A DNA stretch of 64,000 bases from positions 1 through 64,000 of IMG/VR virus record IMGVR_UViG_3300035661_001697, one strand, 5' to 3'. Origin of the DNA: a virus. This document shows, one piece after another, positions 26,087 through 34,275 of this stretch. The position numbers and the translations under genes were made by a program. The notes beneath the pieces are model-generated. The model was not told the DNA's origin. It ran no database searches and saw only the letters and a list, made by a program, of their open reading frames with translations. How positions within the stretch are numbered: position 1 is the first letter of the stretch; every line of letters begins with the position of its first letter.

Positions 26087-27265
26087 ATGAAAGTTCGATT
26101 AGAATATGTGTGGTTAGATGGATATACTCCAGAACCAAATCTTAGAAGTAAAATAAAAATCGTTGATTATCCAATAAATTTTATTAAAGACATACCTGAA
26201 TGGGGGTTTGACGGGTCCTCAACAAAACAAGCTGAAGGATATTCTTCTGATTGTTATCTCAAACCAGTTAGACTGTATAAATCATATGATAGAATCTATG
26301 TTTTTTGTGAAGTCATGGATAATAAAAATAATGCACATGAAACAAATGATAGGGCAAAGTTAGGTAAAGAAGACGAATCTTTTTGGGTTGGGTTTGAACA
26401 AGAATATTTTATACGTTCAGCTCATAACCAAAACATTTTAGGTTTTGATTCAGGTACAATGATTGACCCGCAAGGAAAATATTATTGTGGTGTTGGAGGA
26501 CAAATTGTTGGAAGAAATATTGTTGAAGAACATTTGGATATGTGTTTAGAATGTGGGATTGGTATTGAAGGAATCAATGCTGAGGTTGCATTAGGACAAT
26601 GGGAGTATCAAATATTTGCAAAAGGTAAATTATTGGCTGCGGATGATTTGTGGATGTCTCGTTACTTTCTTTACAAAATTGCTGAGAAATACGGATATCA
26701 GATTGAATTACACCCAAAACCATTAGTTATTGGTGAATGGAACGGTTCAGGACTACATACAAATTTTTCAAATAAAATAATGAGAGAAGTTGGTGGAGAA
26801 CAATATTTTAAATCAATTTTTAATGTTTTTGAATCAAGAAAAAACGTACATATGAAAAATTACGGTTCAGATAATGAACTTAGATTAACTGGAAAATATG
26901 AAACACAATCAATTAATAAATTTAGTTGGGGTATTAGTGATAGAGGAGCTTCTATCCGAGTACCTATGTCAACCGCAAAGGAATGGAAAGGATATGTTGA
27001 GGATAGACGACCAGCGTCAAATGCAAATCCATATAAAATACTTAATGTTATTTGTGAATCATTAGTGTCCGCAAAACAATTGGAATCAACGTTAAGTATT
27101 ATGTATGAAGATATTGATACCGATAAGTTAAGTGAAAAATACGGAACAATGTCTAATGATGATTTGTTGAAAGAATATCGAAATGATGATGATTATGAAT
27201 TATCTGAAAAAATAATGGAGTCTGAAGAAAATGTTAAACCAGAGTTTATTAATAACAAGAACTAA
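26087..27265 (+). CDS. glnII: Glutamine synthetase, type II (GSII)
   Basis: 392 residues. Characteristic GSII motifs in order: EWGFDGSSTKQAEGYSSD, the metal site FEQEYF, NAEVALGQWEYQI, HPKP, NGSGLHTNFS, ELRLTGKYETQS and SDRGASIRVP. GSII is the shorter, eukaryote-like family that also occurs in some bacteria. It joins ammonia to glutamate using ATP. As a phage gene it would raise glutamine for nucleotide synthesis. The C-terminal 60 residues are acidic and unusual. It stands alone, 55 nt from the previous stop, and the next gene follows closely. Confidence 0.93.
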   Translation: MKVRLEYVWLDGYTPEPNLRSKIKIVDYPINFIKDIPEWGFDGSSTKQAEGYSSDCYLKPVRLYKSYDRIYVFCEVMDNKNNAHETNDRAKLGKEDESFWVGFEQEYFIRSAHNQNILGFDSGTMIDPQGKYYCGVGGQIVGRNIVEEHLDMCLECGIGIEGINAEVALGQWEYQIFAKGKLLAADDLWMSRYFLYKIAEKYGYQIELHPKPLVIGEWNGSGLHTNFSNKIMREVGGEQYFKSIFNVFESRKNVHMKNYGSDNELRLTGKYETQSINKFSWGISDRGASIRVPMSTAKEWKGYVEDRRPASNANPYKILNVICESLVSAKQLESTLSIMYEDIDTDKLSEKYGTMSNDDLLKEYRNDDDYELSEKIMESEENVKPEFINNKN

Positions 27266-27273
27266 TAAGATAA

Positions 27274-27573
27274 ATGAAAGATAATTGTGCGTGTAACCCA
27301 ATAAATGGGGGAGATGGTAATTGCCAGTGTGTAAATTCGTCTAAGGTTAACATAGAAAAAGAAATGGTAAATCATCCTGACCATTACCAATTTGGTAAAA
27401 ATAATGAATATGAAGCAATCAAGGTAATTGACGCTTGGGATTTAGGGTTTAGTTTAGGAAATGCAATAAAATATATTAGTCGTGCAGGAAAAAAAAGAAA
27501 AGACACAGAACTTGAAGACCTCAGAAAAGCCCTTTGGTACCTCCAACACCACATCGAAAACATCGAAAAATAA
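27274..27573 (+). CDS. DUF3310 family protein
   Basis: 99 residues. The DUF3310 core is clear: V-N-H-P-D-H-Y, YEAIKVIDAWDLGFSLGNAI, KYISRAGKK and LEDLRKALWYLQHHI. The first 30 residues carry an unusual Cys cluster (CACNPINGGDGNCQC). DUF3310 is widespread in phages and is linked to nucleotide metabolism by neighbourhood only. The next frame overlaps its 3' end. Confidence 0.85.
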   Translation: MKDNCACNPINGGDGNCQCVNSSKVNIEKEMVNHPDHYQFGKNNEYEAIKVIDAWDLGFSLGNAIKYISRAGKKRKDTELEDLRKALWYLQHHIENIEK

Positions 27574-27877
27574 AACAGGACTTAGTAAAGAAATTTCAGT
27601 TTTAGATGCAATCACAACACCAAGTGAATTACTACGAGAAACTTTTATAAATTTTATGTGGGGGTTTTTAGGTAATTCTATTGTTGTGTTTGTTGCAAAA
27701 GAATTGGACTTTTTAGTTTTAATAAATTATATTTTGTATTACGTTTTAATTTCGTACATTGTCAACAGAAAAAAATATGACACAATTTTAGGTAAGTTTA
27801 TAGTCCTCCCTGGTTCAGCCGCGGGAGGAGCATTTGCGGGATATAAATTAGCTCAAATAATTACAGAAATAGTTTAA
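27482..27877 (+). CDS. Small membrane protein overlapping DUF3310
   Basis: Two or three hydrophobic helices (WGFLGNSIVVFVAKELDF, YILYYVLISYIV, VLPGSAAGGAFAGYKLA). The only upstream in-frame ATG (27482) gives a 92-nt overlap and a low-complexity Ser/Thr/Lys N-terminus that looks like an off-frame reading of the DUF3310 gene. The real protein may begin near ISVLDAI with a non-ATG start, or arise by frameshift. Confidence 0.55.
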   Translation: MQEKKEKTQNLKTSEKPFGTSNTTSKTSKNKTGLSKEISVLDAITTPSELLRETFINFMWGFLGNSIVVFVAKELDFLVLINYILYYVLISYIVNRKKYDTILGKFIVLPGSAAGGAFAGYKLAQIITEIV

Positions 27878-27894
27878 TTAAAAAAAAATAAGAT

Positions 27895-27966
27895 ATGATA
27901 GGTAGTTTAGTGTATGTAAGTTTGTTATTGAATGTAGTATTAATTTTAAAATTGATAAGTAAATGA
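27895..27966 (+). CDS. Hydrophobic micropeptide, 23 aa
   Basis: MIGSLVYVSLLLNVVLILKL plus ISK: a single membrane helix with a basic end. Its stop overlaps the next ATG (ATGA), as in coupled pairs. Could be a toxin, holin regulator or chance ORF. Confidence 0.4.
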   Translation: MIGSLVYVSLLLNVVLILKLISK

Positions 27967-28034
27967 TGATAGTAATGGGAATTTTAATTAGTGTGACAAT
28001 AGTGTTAACGTCCGATGATAAACAATCGTTTTAA
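27963..28034 (+). CDS. Hydrophobic micropeptide, 23 aa
   Basis: Starts MMIVMGILISVTIVL, ends DDKQSF: a second membrane helix coupled to the first. The 3' end enters an inverted repeat (GATAAACAA / TTGTTTATC, 28016-28048) that may form a hairpin. Confidence 0.4.
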   Translation: MMIVMGILISVTIVLTSDDKQSF

Positions 28035-28128
28035 TGTTGTTTATCATTTGTTATAACCAGTACGGTTAATTTAAGATAAAACTTGATTAATTGGAATATA
28101 ATTAGTAAATTTATAAAAAAAATAGATT

Positions 28129-28281
28129 ATGGAAACTAAAATGGAGATTATTATTACGGATAAAGAAGGTCTTAGACAAGTAGCTTCTTTTTCAGAAAAC
28201 AAAATTAAACATATAACTGAAACCAATCAATGGGAATATGTTATTAAAGAAATACTAAAACATATAAATAATAATCACTGA
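28129..28281 (+). CDS. Small unknown protein, 50 aa
   Basis: METKMEIIITDKEGLRQVAS and a C-terminal helix rich in Lys/Asn. A TTTATA-like element lies 10-20 nt upstream (28109-28118). The I-I-I-T-D start resembles the I-I-T-E tag but lacks the Glu. Confidence 0.5.
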   Translation: METKMEIIITDKEGLRQVASFSENKIKHITETNQWEYVIKEILKHINNNH

Positions 28282-28315
28282 TATTAATACTTTCATACCA
28301 TCATTTGGTGATTTT

Positions 28316-28486
28316 ATGAGTTATTGTAGTGAAAGTGATATTGAAAAAGAGTTATTTCAAGAAATTCTTTTTGAGTTTTTGGATAACCCAAAAAAATACA
28401 ATAATTCAGAAATAATAAAAAAATATTTATCTGAAAAACTACCGATTAACTCATATGTCCAATTAATCAATAAAATAAATTTATAA
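28316..28486 (+). CDS. Small helical protein, 56 aa
   Basis: MSYCSESDIEKELFQEILFE and a Lys-rich second half ending INKINL. Ends 3 nt before the next ATG, so likely coupled. Unknown function. Confidence 0.55.
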   Translation: MSYCSESDIEKELFQEILFEFLDNPKKYNNSEIIKKYLSEKLPINSYVQLINKINL

Positions 28487-28489
28487 AAT

Positions 28490-28855
28490 ATGGAAAACAA
28501 ATACAAAGAATTTATTGTAAGTAGATTATATGGATTAATGGAAGGTTCCCCACAATCAATAGAATCCATGATAAAAGATGATTTTAAAGTCATATTCAAA
28601 CACGAAATATGTTCAGTTAACGTAACATCAACCAATAGGGTTATTGAAGATGAATATATGAAAGGTATGTGGATTGGCACCATGACAGTTACTTTAATTG
28701 TTAACAATGAGGTGTATTCATTAACAAGAGATTTTGGTGAAGAATACGATAACGACAAAACAGATTCAAATTTTAAAACTGATGATTGGTTTTATGAGGG
28801 TGAAGATTGCTTTTCTTTTAAGAAATCTCAAGAAATTTTAAAAAGTTTTAACTAA
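28490..28855 (+). CDS. Unknown protein, 121 aa
   Basis: Alpha/beta composition: an N-terminal helix (SRLYGLMEGSPQSIESMIK), strands VNVTSTNRVIEDEY, MWIGTMTVTLIV and a Cys/Phe C-terminus. A small globular domain of unknown role. Confidence 0.6.
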   Translation: MENKYKEFIVSRLYGLMEGSPQSIESMIKDDFKVIFKHEICSVNVTSTNRVIEDEYMKGMWIGTMTVTLIVNNEVYSLTRDFGEEYDNDKTDSNFKTDDWFYEGEDCFSFKKSQEILKSFN

Positions 28856-28913
28856 AAATACTTTTCAAATCAAAATAGATTGTATAAGAAATTAAAAAAT
28901 AAAAAAGTAGAAT

Positions 28914-29189
28914 ATGAAAACACTATTAGTAAAATTACAATTTAAATTAGCAAGTTGGTTATATAATAAAGGTATTATAGCACCACAATTATTAGAACAT
29001 AAAAAAATTAGAATTATGAATGACGAAGATATGGAAGATAGACAAAAGGCGTTAAATTTTTGGGATGGGTTATCAATGGATATGAAATTAGAATATTTAA
29101 CATCTATGAAAAAAAATGGTGCATTTGATGTGACACCAAAAAATATTACTGACGAACAAATTATCCAATTATGGATTTATGCGGTGTGA
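28914..29189 (+). CDS. Small unknown protein, 91 aa
   Basis: Basic amphipathic N-terminal helix (LVKLQFKLASWLYNKGI), an acidic middle (MNDEDMEDRQKALNFW) and a C-terminal helix-turn (NITDEQIIQLWIYAV). Not recognised. Confidence 0.6.
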   Translation: MKTLLVKLQFKLASWLYNKGIIAPQLLEHKKIRIMNDEDMEDRQKALNFWDGLSMDMKLEYLTSMKKNGAFDVTPKNITDEQIIQLWIYAV

Positions 29190-29251
29190 TAGATAAAAAT
29201 ATTGTGTATAACAACTGTGTTAGTGATGGACATTTTAATTGATATAATAAT

Positions 29252-29782
29252 ATGAAATACTACAAAATAATTTTGGCAGGTAAAGGAGCAGAACTTTACC
29301 CATTTGAATTAAACACAAAACAATACGAAACTTTTCGTGATAACGGGGTAGAACAAGATGAGATGGAATGCGATGATATATGTGAAATATTAGAAGTTGA
29401 AAGTTTCCTTGATTCGACAAACGAATCTATTATGGGGCCTTTTGCTGATTCATTTATTTTAAGAGTTGAAGATGAGGATGGTAAAGTTGTTTATGAAACA
29501 GAATTTTTGGATATAGAAAAAATTGATTACGAAGAAAAATATTGTAGTAATAAAGCTTTTTTAATTGTTGAAAACTATTGTAAAGGTGAACAAGTAATTT
29601 ATGATATACCACTTGAAGAAGATTTTGATATTGATAAATTAAGATTAAAGGTTTATGATGTTGGTTGTAGAGTCGAAGTAGTAAACGAAATTATATATGA
29701 TGAAAAATCATATGAAATTTATAAATCATACGGTGATACAACCAGTAAAGGATTTAGTTATCATTTAACGGCAGGAATTTAA
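29252..29782 (+). CDS. Unknown acidic protein, 176 aa
   Basis: Beta-rich, with CDDICEILEVESFLDST and a repeated E-D-x-D-I-D-K-L-R pattern. It may have two similar halves (lines of strands around residues 4-95 and 96-176). It ends 5 nt before the DNA methyltransferase, suggesting co-transcription; a partner role is unproven. Confidence 0.6.
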   Translation: MKYYKIILAGKGAELYPFELNTKQYETFRDNGVEQDEMECDDICEILEVESFLDSTNESIMGPFADSFILRVEDEDGKVVYETEFLDIEKIDYEEKYCSNKAFLIVENYCKGEQVIYDIPLEEDFDIDKLRLKVYDVGCRVEVVNEIIYDEKSYEIYKSYGDTTSKGFSYHLTAGI

Positions 29783-29787
29783 AAATT

Positions 29788-30636
29788 ATGGAAACAGGAA
29801 AAATAATAAATGGTGATTGTATCAAGGTAATGAAAACATTATCTGAAGGGTGTATTGATTTGGTGGTTACAAGTCCTCCATATAATTGCGGAATTAAATA
29901 TGATACCCACATAGATAACTTACCTATGGATGAATATTGGAGTTGGACAAGAGAATGGTTAACAGAAACTTACCGATTGATTAAAGATGACGGTAGAGTT
30001 TCAATTAACATTCCTTACGAAGTGAATGTTCAAGATAGAGGAGGTAGAGTATTTTTTGTTTCAGAATTTTATCAAATAATGAAAGAGGTTGGATTTAAAT
30101 TCTTTGGAATTGTGGATTTAGAAGAAGATTCTCCCCACAGAAGTAAGACAACCGCATGGGGTTCTTGGATGAGTCCCAGTTCTCCATATATTTATAATCC
30201 AAAAGAATGTGTAATATTAGCATATAAAAAACAACACATTAAAAAAGTTAAAGGTGAACCAGAGTGGAAAGGAGTCCCAACTGATATTGAACAGGAAGAC
30301 GGGACATTAAAGAAAAAAATTGTATATGAGGAAAAAGATAAGAAAGAGTTTATGGAACTTGTATTTGGTCAGTGGAATTACTTTGCAGATACTAAATCAC
30401 TCACCAAGGCAACTTTCTCAATGGACATACCAACAAAGGCGATTAAGATATTGTCCTACAAAAACGATGTAGTTCTTGACCCATTTGCGGGTTCAGGTAC
30501 TAGTTTGGTAGCGGCAGAGATATTAGATAGAAGATGGTTAGGTATAGAATTAAGTGAAAATTATACTAAAGTTGCTCAAAAAAGAGTACAAGACTTTGTT
30601 GACCGAAAAAAACAAATTAAAATAGAATTCAAATAA
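29788..30636 (+). CDS. DNA methyltransferase, TSPPY type (N4-cytosine or N6-adenine)
   Basis: 282 residues. The catalytic motif TSPPYN (residues about 31-36) precedes the AdoMet-binding motif DPFAGSGTS (about 231-239): class beta circular order. TSPPY favours N4-cytosine or some N6-adenine enzymes; the target cannot be read. A target-recognition segment of about 190 residues lies between them. There is no restriction endonuclease beside it. It is the second methylase in the window, complementing the Dam-type one at 17141. Confidence 0.9.
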   Translation: METGKIINGDCIKVMKTLSEGCIDLVVTSPPYNCGIKYDTHIDNLPMDEYWSWTREWLTETYRLIKDDGRVSINIPYEVNVQDRGGRVFFVSEFYQIMKEVGFKFFGIVDLEEDSPHRSKTTAWGSWMSPSSPYIYNPKECVILAYKKQHIKKVKGEPEWKGVPTDIEQEDGTLKKKIVYEEKDKKEFMELVFGQWNYFADTKSLTKATFSMDIPTKAIKILSYKNDVVLDPFAGSGTSLVAAEILDRRWLGIELSENYTKVAQKRVQDFVDRKKQIKIEFK

Positions 30637-30671
30637 AAAAGTTATTACGACCTTTTTATTTGTTTTATAGA

Positions 30672-30679
30672 TATTTATT
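30672..30679 (+). promoter_or_regulatory. Class 2 box TATTTATT
   Basis: TATTTATT 14 nt upstream of the tagged gene at 30694. Confidence 0.5.
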
Positions 30680-30693
30680 AATAAAATAAAAAA

Positions 30694-31728
30694 ATGGTTA
30701 ACATCTTAATAACTGAAAGACAACTTGCTTTAATTACTAAAAACCAATCATTAAAAAATATTGATTATATTAACGAAGCAACAGGATGGAATACTGCACT
30801 CGATTTTATTGGTATTGTTGACCCCTCAGGTATTTCAGATTTTGTTAATGCGATGTCTTATTTTTATCAGGGAGACCGTTTATTTGGAATGTTGAGTTTA
30901 ATATCCGCCATCCCATATGCTGGTGATGTTGTGGCTAAACCTGTAATGGGAGCTTTAAAAATGGGTAGTACTGCCACTAAAGAATTAAAAGGGGCTATGA
31001 GATTAGCGGACTTAGGAAAAACCGCTGAAGCAAGTGTTGTTTTAGCTAAATTAGCGGAAAAACCTGGAGTTGTTGGTACATTTTTACAAAAAGCTCAAAA
31101 TTGGGCGCCAAAAGTGGCTTCTAAAGTTAACATGTTACCAGGAGGATTACTTAAAGGATTTAAAGAAACAATATTAGATTATTTAAAATTATTTGAAAAC
31201 GCTGCGGTTAAAAGTACTAAATTTCAAAAAACGGCAGGACATTTAGCCGCAAATTTATCTAAAGTTGCAAAACCTGCGGAAAGTATTAAAGCGTTAAAAG
31301 ACATATTAAAAAACGAAAAAATTTTAAAATCATTACCTAAGAAAGGCCTTTTGGCTCGAGTCTTTATAGGCGGAGCGTGGCGATTACAAAATAATATGGC
31401 TGGTAGAATTTTAATGAGAAGAACAAAGTGGTGGTTAGGTTTATTAGATTATATGGGTTTTGGAAATTTTGTTGGACCTGAAGAACTTGAAAATTTAGTT
31501 GGTAGTGAAACATTAATGAGACAAATGAATGAATATAATCAAACCGACGCAGCTATACAAAATGCTGAATACGATTTTCCTGGAAATGTTGAACAAGTAC
31601 AAACACAACCAACCGTTACTAATCCAAGTGTGGGAATGTTAACCCCATCAACTGGAGACCCAATACAAGGATGGTTATCAAGTATATTTAGCTCAAATGT
31701 TGGTAAAGCCGCATTATTGGCTATTTAA
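30694..31728 (+). CDS. Tagged protein with hydrophobic Gly/Pro-rich domain
   Basis: 344 residues. The N-terminus MVNILITERQLALIT is the I-T-E-x-Q tag. Residues about 30-90 form a hydrophobic region DFIGIVDPSGISDFVNAMSY through LSLISAIPYAGDVVAKPVMG; the D-P-S-G and I-P-Y-A-G-D pattern resembles linker domains found before toxin domains in polymorphic toxins. The middle is helical and Ala/Lys-rich. It ends with an Asn/Pro linker and a hydrophobic tail. It may be a virion-carried membrane-acting or internal protein. Confidence 0.65.
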   Translation: MVNILITERQLALITKNQSLKNIDYINEATGWNTALDFIGIVDPSGISDFVNAMSYFYQGDRLFGMLSLISAIPYAGDVVAKPVMGALKMGSTATKELKGAMRLADLGKTAEASVVLAKLAEKPGVVGTFLQKAQNWAPKVASKVNMLPGGLLKGFKETILDYLKLFENAAVKSTKFQKTAGHLAANLSKVAKPAESIKALKDILKNEKILKSLPKKGLLARVFIGGAWRLQNNMAGRILMRRTKWWLGLLDYMGFGNFVGPEELENLVGSETLMRQMNEYNQTDAAIQNAEYDFPGNVEQVQTQPTVTNPSVGMLTPSTGDPIQGWLSSIFSSNVGKAALLAI

Positions 31729-31738
31729 TCTATAACAT

Positions 31739-32110
31739 ATGAAAGAAGAAATAATATTAAAATTAGTCCAAATACAAAATCAATTTAGATTTTTACACTG
31801 GCAAACATTTGGTGATGCCAAACATAGGTCATATGGTAAAATATACGATTTATTAGGTGACCTAACGGACAATTTTGTTGAATCCATGATGGGTAAATAT
31901 GGTAGACCTGAATTTGAATCAGAGTTTTCTATAATGTTTCAGGATATTAAAACGATTAACATTCAAAATTTTTTAGATGGTATAACAGAGTTTTTGGTTG
32001 ATATGACAGACCAATTAGATTCAAAATACGATACAGATTTATTAAATTTAAGAGATGAAATGTTAGCTAAAATTAACCAATTAAAATATTTGTTAACATT
32101 AAAGTCATAA
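31739..32110 (+). CDS. Ferritin/Dps-like helical protein (DUF5856-like)
   Basis: 123 residues in four helices. The segment QIQNQFRFLHWQTFGDAKHR and LLGDLTDNFVESMMGKY recalls Dps-like and DUF5856 proteins of phages, which have a four-helix fold. The Dps ferroxidase residues are only partly present, so iron binding is uncertain. It may be a DNA- or virion-associated protein. It follows the tagged gene by 10 nt. Confidence 0.65.
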   Translation: MKEEIILKLVQIQNQFRFLHWQTFGDAKHRSYGKIYDLLGDLTDNFVESMMGKYGRPEFESEFSIMFQDIKTINIQNFLDGITEFLVDMTDQLDSKYDTDLLNLRDEMLAKINQLKYLLTLKS

Positions 32111-32111
32111 C

Positions 32112-32228
32112 ATGGAACAAAAAGTTATGAGATTAACAGAATCATATTTAACTAAAATTGTTAAATTAGTAATCACAAAACAAGAGGATGGTAAGTATCA
32201 TAAATCAACTCAATTTGAGATTAATTAA
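32112..32228 (+). CDS. 38-aa peptide consisting mostly of the LTE tag
   Basis: MEQKVMRLTESYLTKIVKLV followed by a short hydrophilic tail. It has the R-L-T-E tag and essentially nothing else. An internal ATG at 32127 gives MRLTESYL. It begins one base after the previous stop and ends 2 nt before the DHH gene. Confidence 0.55.
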   Translation: MEQKVMRLTESYLTKIVKLVITKQEDGKYHKSTQFEIN

Positions 32229-32230
32229 GT

Positions 32231-33628
32231 ATGAAAAATTTACTCAAAGAGACAGGATTACAAGACATTAACAATTTAGCTAAAAGATATCCAAAATCTG
32301 AAATATATTTTCATCAAGATTTGGATGGAGTGACAACCGCAATTGCAATGAAAAAATACCTTGAAGACAATGGTATTGATGTGGTAGGGGCTCACATAAT
32401 CCAATACGGTGACAAAGAATTCGCAGTTAAAAAGAACGACGCACAGGGAGATGTGATGCCGGTTCTTGTGGACTTTGCTCACGGTAAGCCAATGTTTGTA
32501 ATTCATACGGACCACCACGATAAACAAGTTGGGGTTGAAAAAAACACATCAACACAATTTAGAGGGGCTCGTTCAAATGTAGAAACAATATCTCAAGTAG
32601 TGTCTCCAAAAGACTTGTTTCCGTCTTCAGATATCTTATTAATTAATACTGTTGACTCAGCAGATTACGCTAAATATAATATCACACCTGATGAAGTTGT
32701 TAATTATATTTACCGTTTGGATAAAGAAAAACCACTCCAACAAAACAAAATGTTATTAGGATTGGTTATTAATAAATTGTTGTTAGCGTTTAAAAACAAA
32801 CCAGGTTTTTTAGAAGGATTGGTTATGGATTCTGAACCATCTTTAATGTCTATTTTAAATAACATTAAAAATTGGATGAAAAAAACAAATGCCGCAAATC
32901 CAGAAGAATTACAAAAAAATGCTGAGGGATATAAAGATAATATGAAAAACTTTCCAAGAGTTAGTGATAGTATTATTTTTCAATATGGTGGTGGTAGTAT
33001 GTTTAAACCTGGTTCTTATGATAGATACACACCATTTAGAAATAATCCTGACGCCGACTTTTTAATTATGGCTTGGCCTATGGGATTGGTTCAAGCTTCT
33101 TGTAACCCTTTTAAGAAAGACAGAGAACTTAAAGGTGTTAATCTTGGTGAAATAGCTCAAGAAGTATTATCAAAATGGGAGGGACAACTAAAACAAAGAA
33201 CAATTCCTTTATCAACTATTAAATGGGTTAGTGAAACTTCTGTAGGTCCTGAAAGTATTGGATTTACATTCAACGATTTTGAAGCACTATATGGCGATAA
33301 ATTTACAACTATGGAAGGTGGTGAAAAAGTTTTAGACCATATTCAAGATATGATGGAAACATCATTCAAAGATTTAACCGAAGAACATAAAGATATGTTA
33401 GATAAAATTGGAATCAACGCTTGGGATTTAATTCAATCAAATTCAGGTGGACACAAATGTATTACAAACATTTCTGGTTTAAATTATTTAGGTAGAGGTA
33501 AAAGACCACCTCAAGGACAATATAAGTATGATTCTGAGAAAGATGATTCACCTTCAGTTAAGTTTACAAAGATGATTGCGAATGAGTTTGAAAGAAAACT
33601 TAAAGAAAAAATCGCAGAATCAAAGTAA
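32231..33628 (+). CDS. DHH-family phosphoesterase
   Basis: 465 residues. The catalytic layout of the DHH superfamily is visible: FHQDLDGVTTAIAMKKYL (D-x-D), PVLVDFAHGKPMFVIHTDHHD (DHH motif), then LLINTVDSADY. Family members include RecJ exonuclease and oligoribonuclease/nanoRNase enzymes. The C-terminal half is not obviously a DHHA1 domain, so substrate is unknown; a nuclease role in phage DNA or nanoRNA turnover is likely. The N-terminus MKNLLKETG has an L-K-E. It converges with a DUF192 gene and overlaps it by 9 nt. Confidence 0.8.
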   Translation: MKNLLKETGLQDINNLAKRYPKSEIYFHQDLDGVTTAIAMKKYLEDNGIDVVGAHIIQYGDKEFAVKKNDAQGDVMPVLVDFAHGKPMFVIHTDHHDKQVGVEKNTSTQFRGARSNVETISQVVSPKDLFPSSDILLINTVDSADYAKYNITPDEVVNYIYRLDKEKPLQQNKMLLGLVINKLLLAFKNKPGFLEGLVMDSEPSLMSILNNIKNWMKKTNAANPEELQKNAEGYKDNMKNFPRVSDSIIFQYGGGSMFKPGSYDRYTPFRNNPDADFLIMAWPMGLVQASCNPFKKDRELKGVNLGEIAQEVLSKWEGQLKQRTIPLSTIKWVSETSVGPESIGFTFNDFEALYGDKFTTMEGGEKVLDHIQDMMETSFKDLTEEHKDMLDKIGINAWDLIQSNSGGHKCITNISGLNYLGRGKRPPQGQYKYDSEKDDSPSVKFTKMIANEFERKLKEKIAESK

Positions 33629-33967
33629 GTATTCAACGGTATCACCTGGTTCAATATTCAAATATTCACAGGTTCCACCTTCAAGTTCCAAAACAATATT
33701 TCCGTTTCCACCATAACTAGGACATTTATTTCCACGACACGGAGGACAATCATGGTGTATATTAACGATTACGTTATTACGGATAATGATAATGTCTAAG
33801 TTAATTATACAATTCTTCATCCAAAAAGATTGTTTGTCTCCACCGATTAAAAATAATAGACCGTCAAAAGTATTATCAAATGTTCTACCCATCATTCCAA
33901 TAGATTGAGATTCTTTATCTACCAAAGTTTTAACATTAAAAATATTGTCGTTGATTCTAACTTCCAT
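33620..33967 (-). CDS. DUF192 family protein
   Basis: 115 residues. DUF192 signature: G-M-M-G-R-T-F in place of G-L-M-x-R, then GLLFLIGGDKQSFWMKNC and LDIIIIRNNVIV, finishing with VLELEGGTCEYLNIEPGD. Family members are small beta proteins of unknown function found in bacteria, archaea and phages. The region PPCRGNKCPSYGGNG adds two cysteines. Its promoter box lies 3 nt from the start. Confidence 0.85.
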   Translation of the reverse strand: MEVRINDNIFNVKTLVDKESQSIGMMGRTFDNTFDGLLFLIGGDKQSFWMKNCIINLDIIIIRNNVIVNIHHDCPPCRGNKCPSYGGNGNIVLELEGGTCEYLNIEPGDTVEYLL

Positions 33968-33970
33968 ACA

Positions 33971-33978
33971 TATAAATA
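33971..33978 (-). promoter_or_regulatory. Class 2 box TATTTATA (minus strand), 3 nt from ATG
   Basis: On the minus strand TATTTATA, TGT, ATG. Same spacing as other class 2 boxes. Predicts a leaderless DUF192 mRNA. Confidence 0.5.
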
Positions 33979-34025
33979 CAAATAATTGTGGAAGATATGT
34001 TAATTTGAACTTTTTTTGAAAAAAA

Positions 34026-34057
34026 TTTGACTTTTATGTATAAATGTAGTACTTTTG
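34026..34057 (+). promoter_or_regulatory. Class 1 promoter P1 TTTG-N20-TACTTTTG
   Basis: TTTG at 34026-34029 and TACTTTTG at 34050-34057. First of four equal-spaced promoters before the large RNA. A TATTTATA (34071-34078) lies just downstream. Confidence 0.7.
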
Positions 34058-34126
34058 AAATTGTTGGGCATATTTATAGTTTCCGTGAGAAATGACGGAC
34101 ATCCCCAAAACGTTTCACAATATATA

Positions 34127-34158
34127 TTTGGCAAAATGAGAATTTTGTTTTAACTTTG
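34127..34158 (+). promoter_or_regulatory. Class 1 promoter P2 TTTG-N20-TAACTTTG
   Basis: TTTG at 34127-34130, TAACTTTG at 34151-34158. Followed by TGAAACAATTGAG, similar to the sequence after P4. Confidence 0.8.
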
Positions 34159-34206
34159 TGAAACAATTGAGATGAGAGTCTCGAAAAAAAAAATGTCCCA
34201 TAGGCA

Positions 34207-34238
34207 TTTGATTATTTGAAAAAATAATTTTATCTTTG
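34207..34238 (+). promoter_or_regulatory. Class 1 promoter P3 TTTG-N20-TATCTTTG
   Basis: TTTG at 34207-34210, TATCTTTG at 34231-34238. Upstream of a boxA-like site and the tRNA-like element. Confidence 0.85.
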
Positions 34239-34256
34239 TGGGACATTACTTTAAAA

Positions 34257-34267
34257 GTTCTTTAAAC
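34257..34267 (+). promoter_or_regulatory. boxA-like site GTTCTTTAAAC
   Basis: Resembles the boxA antitermination element of rRNA leaders (E. coli consensus TGCTCTTTAACA). It is 19 nt after the P3 -7 box and is repeated after P4, as in leaders of stable RNAs. Confidence 0.5.
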
Positions 34268-34275
34268 TAATATAT

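Noticed and set aside
28016-28048. Terminator at GATAAACAA/TTGTTTATC
   Set aside because: AT-rich stem with a long loop and no proper T run; kept only as a possible hairpin.
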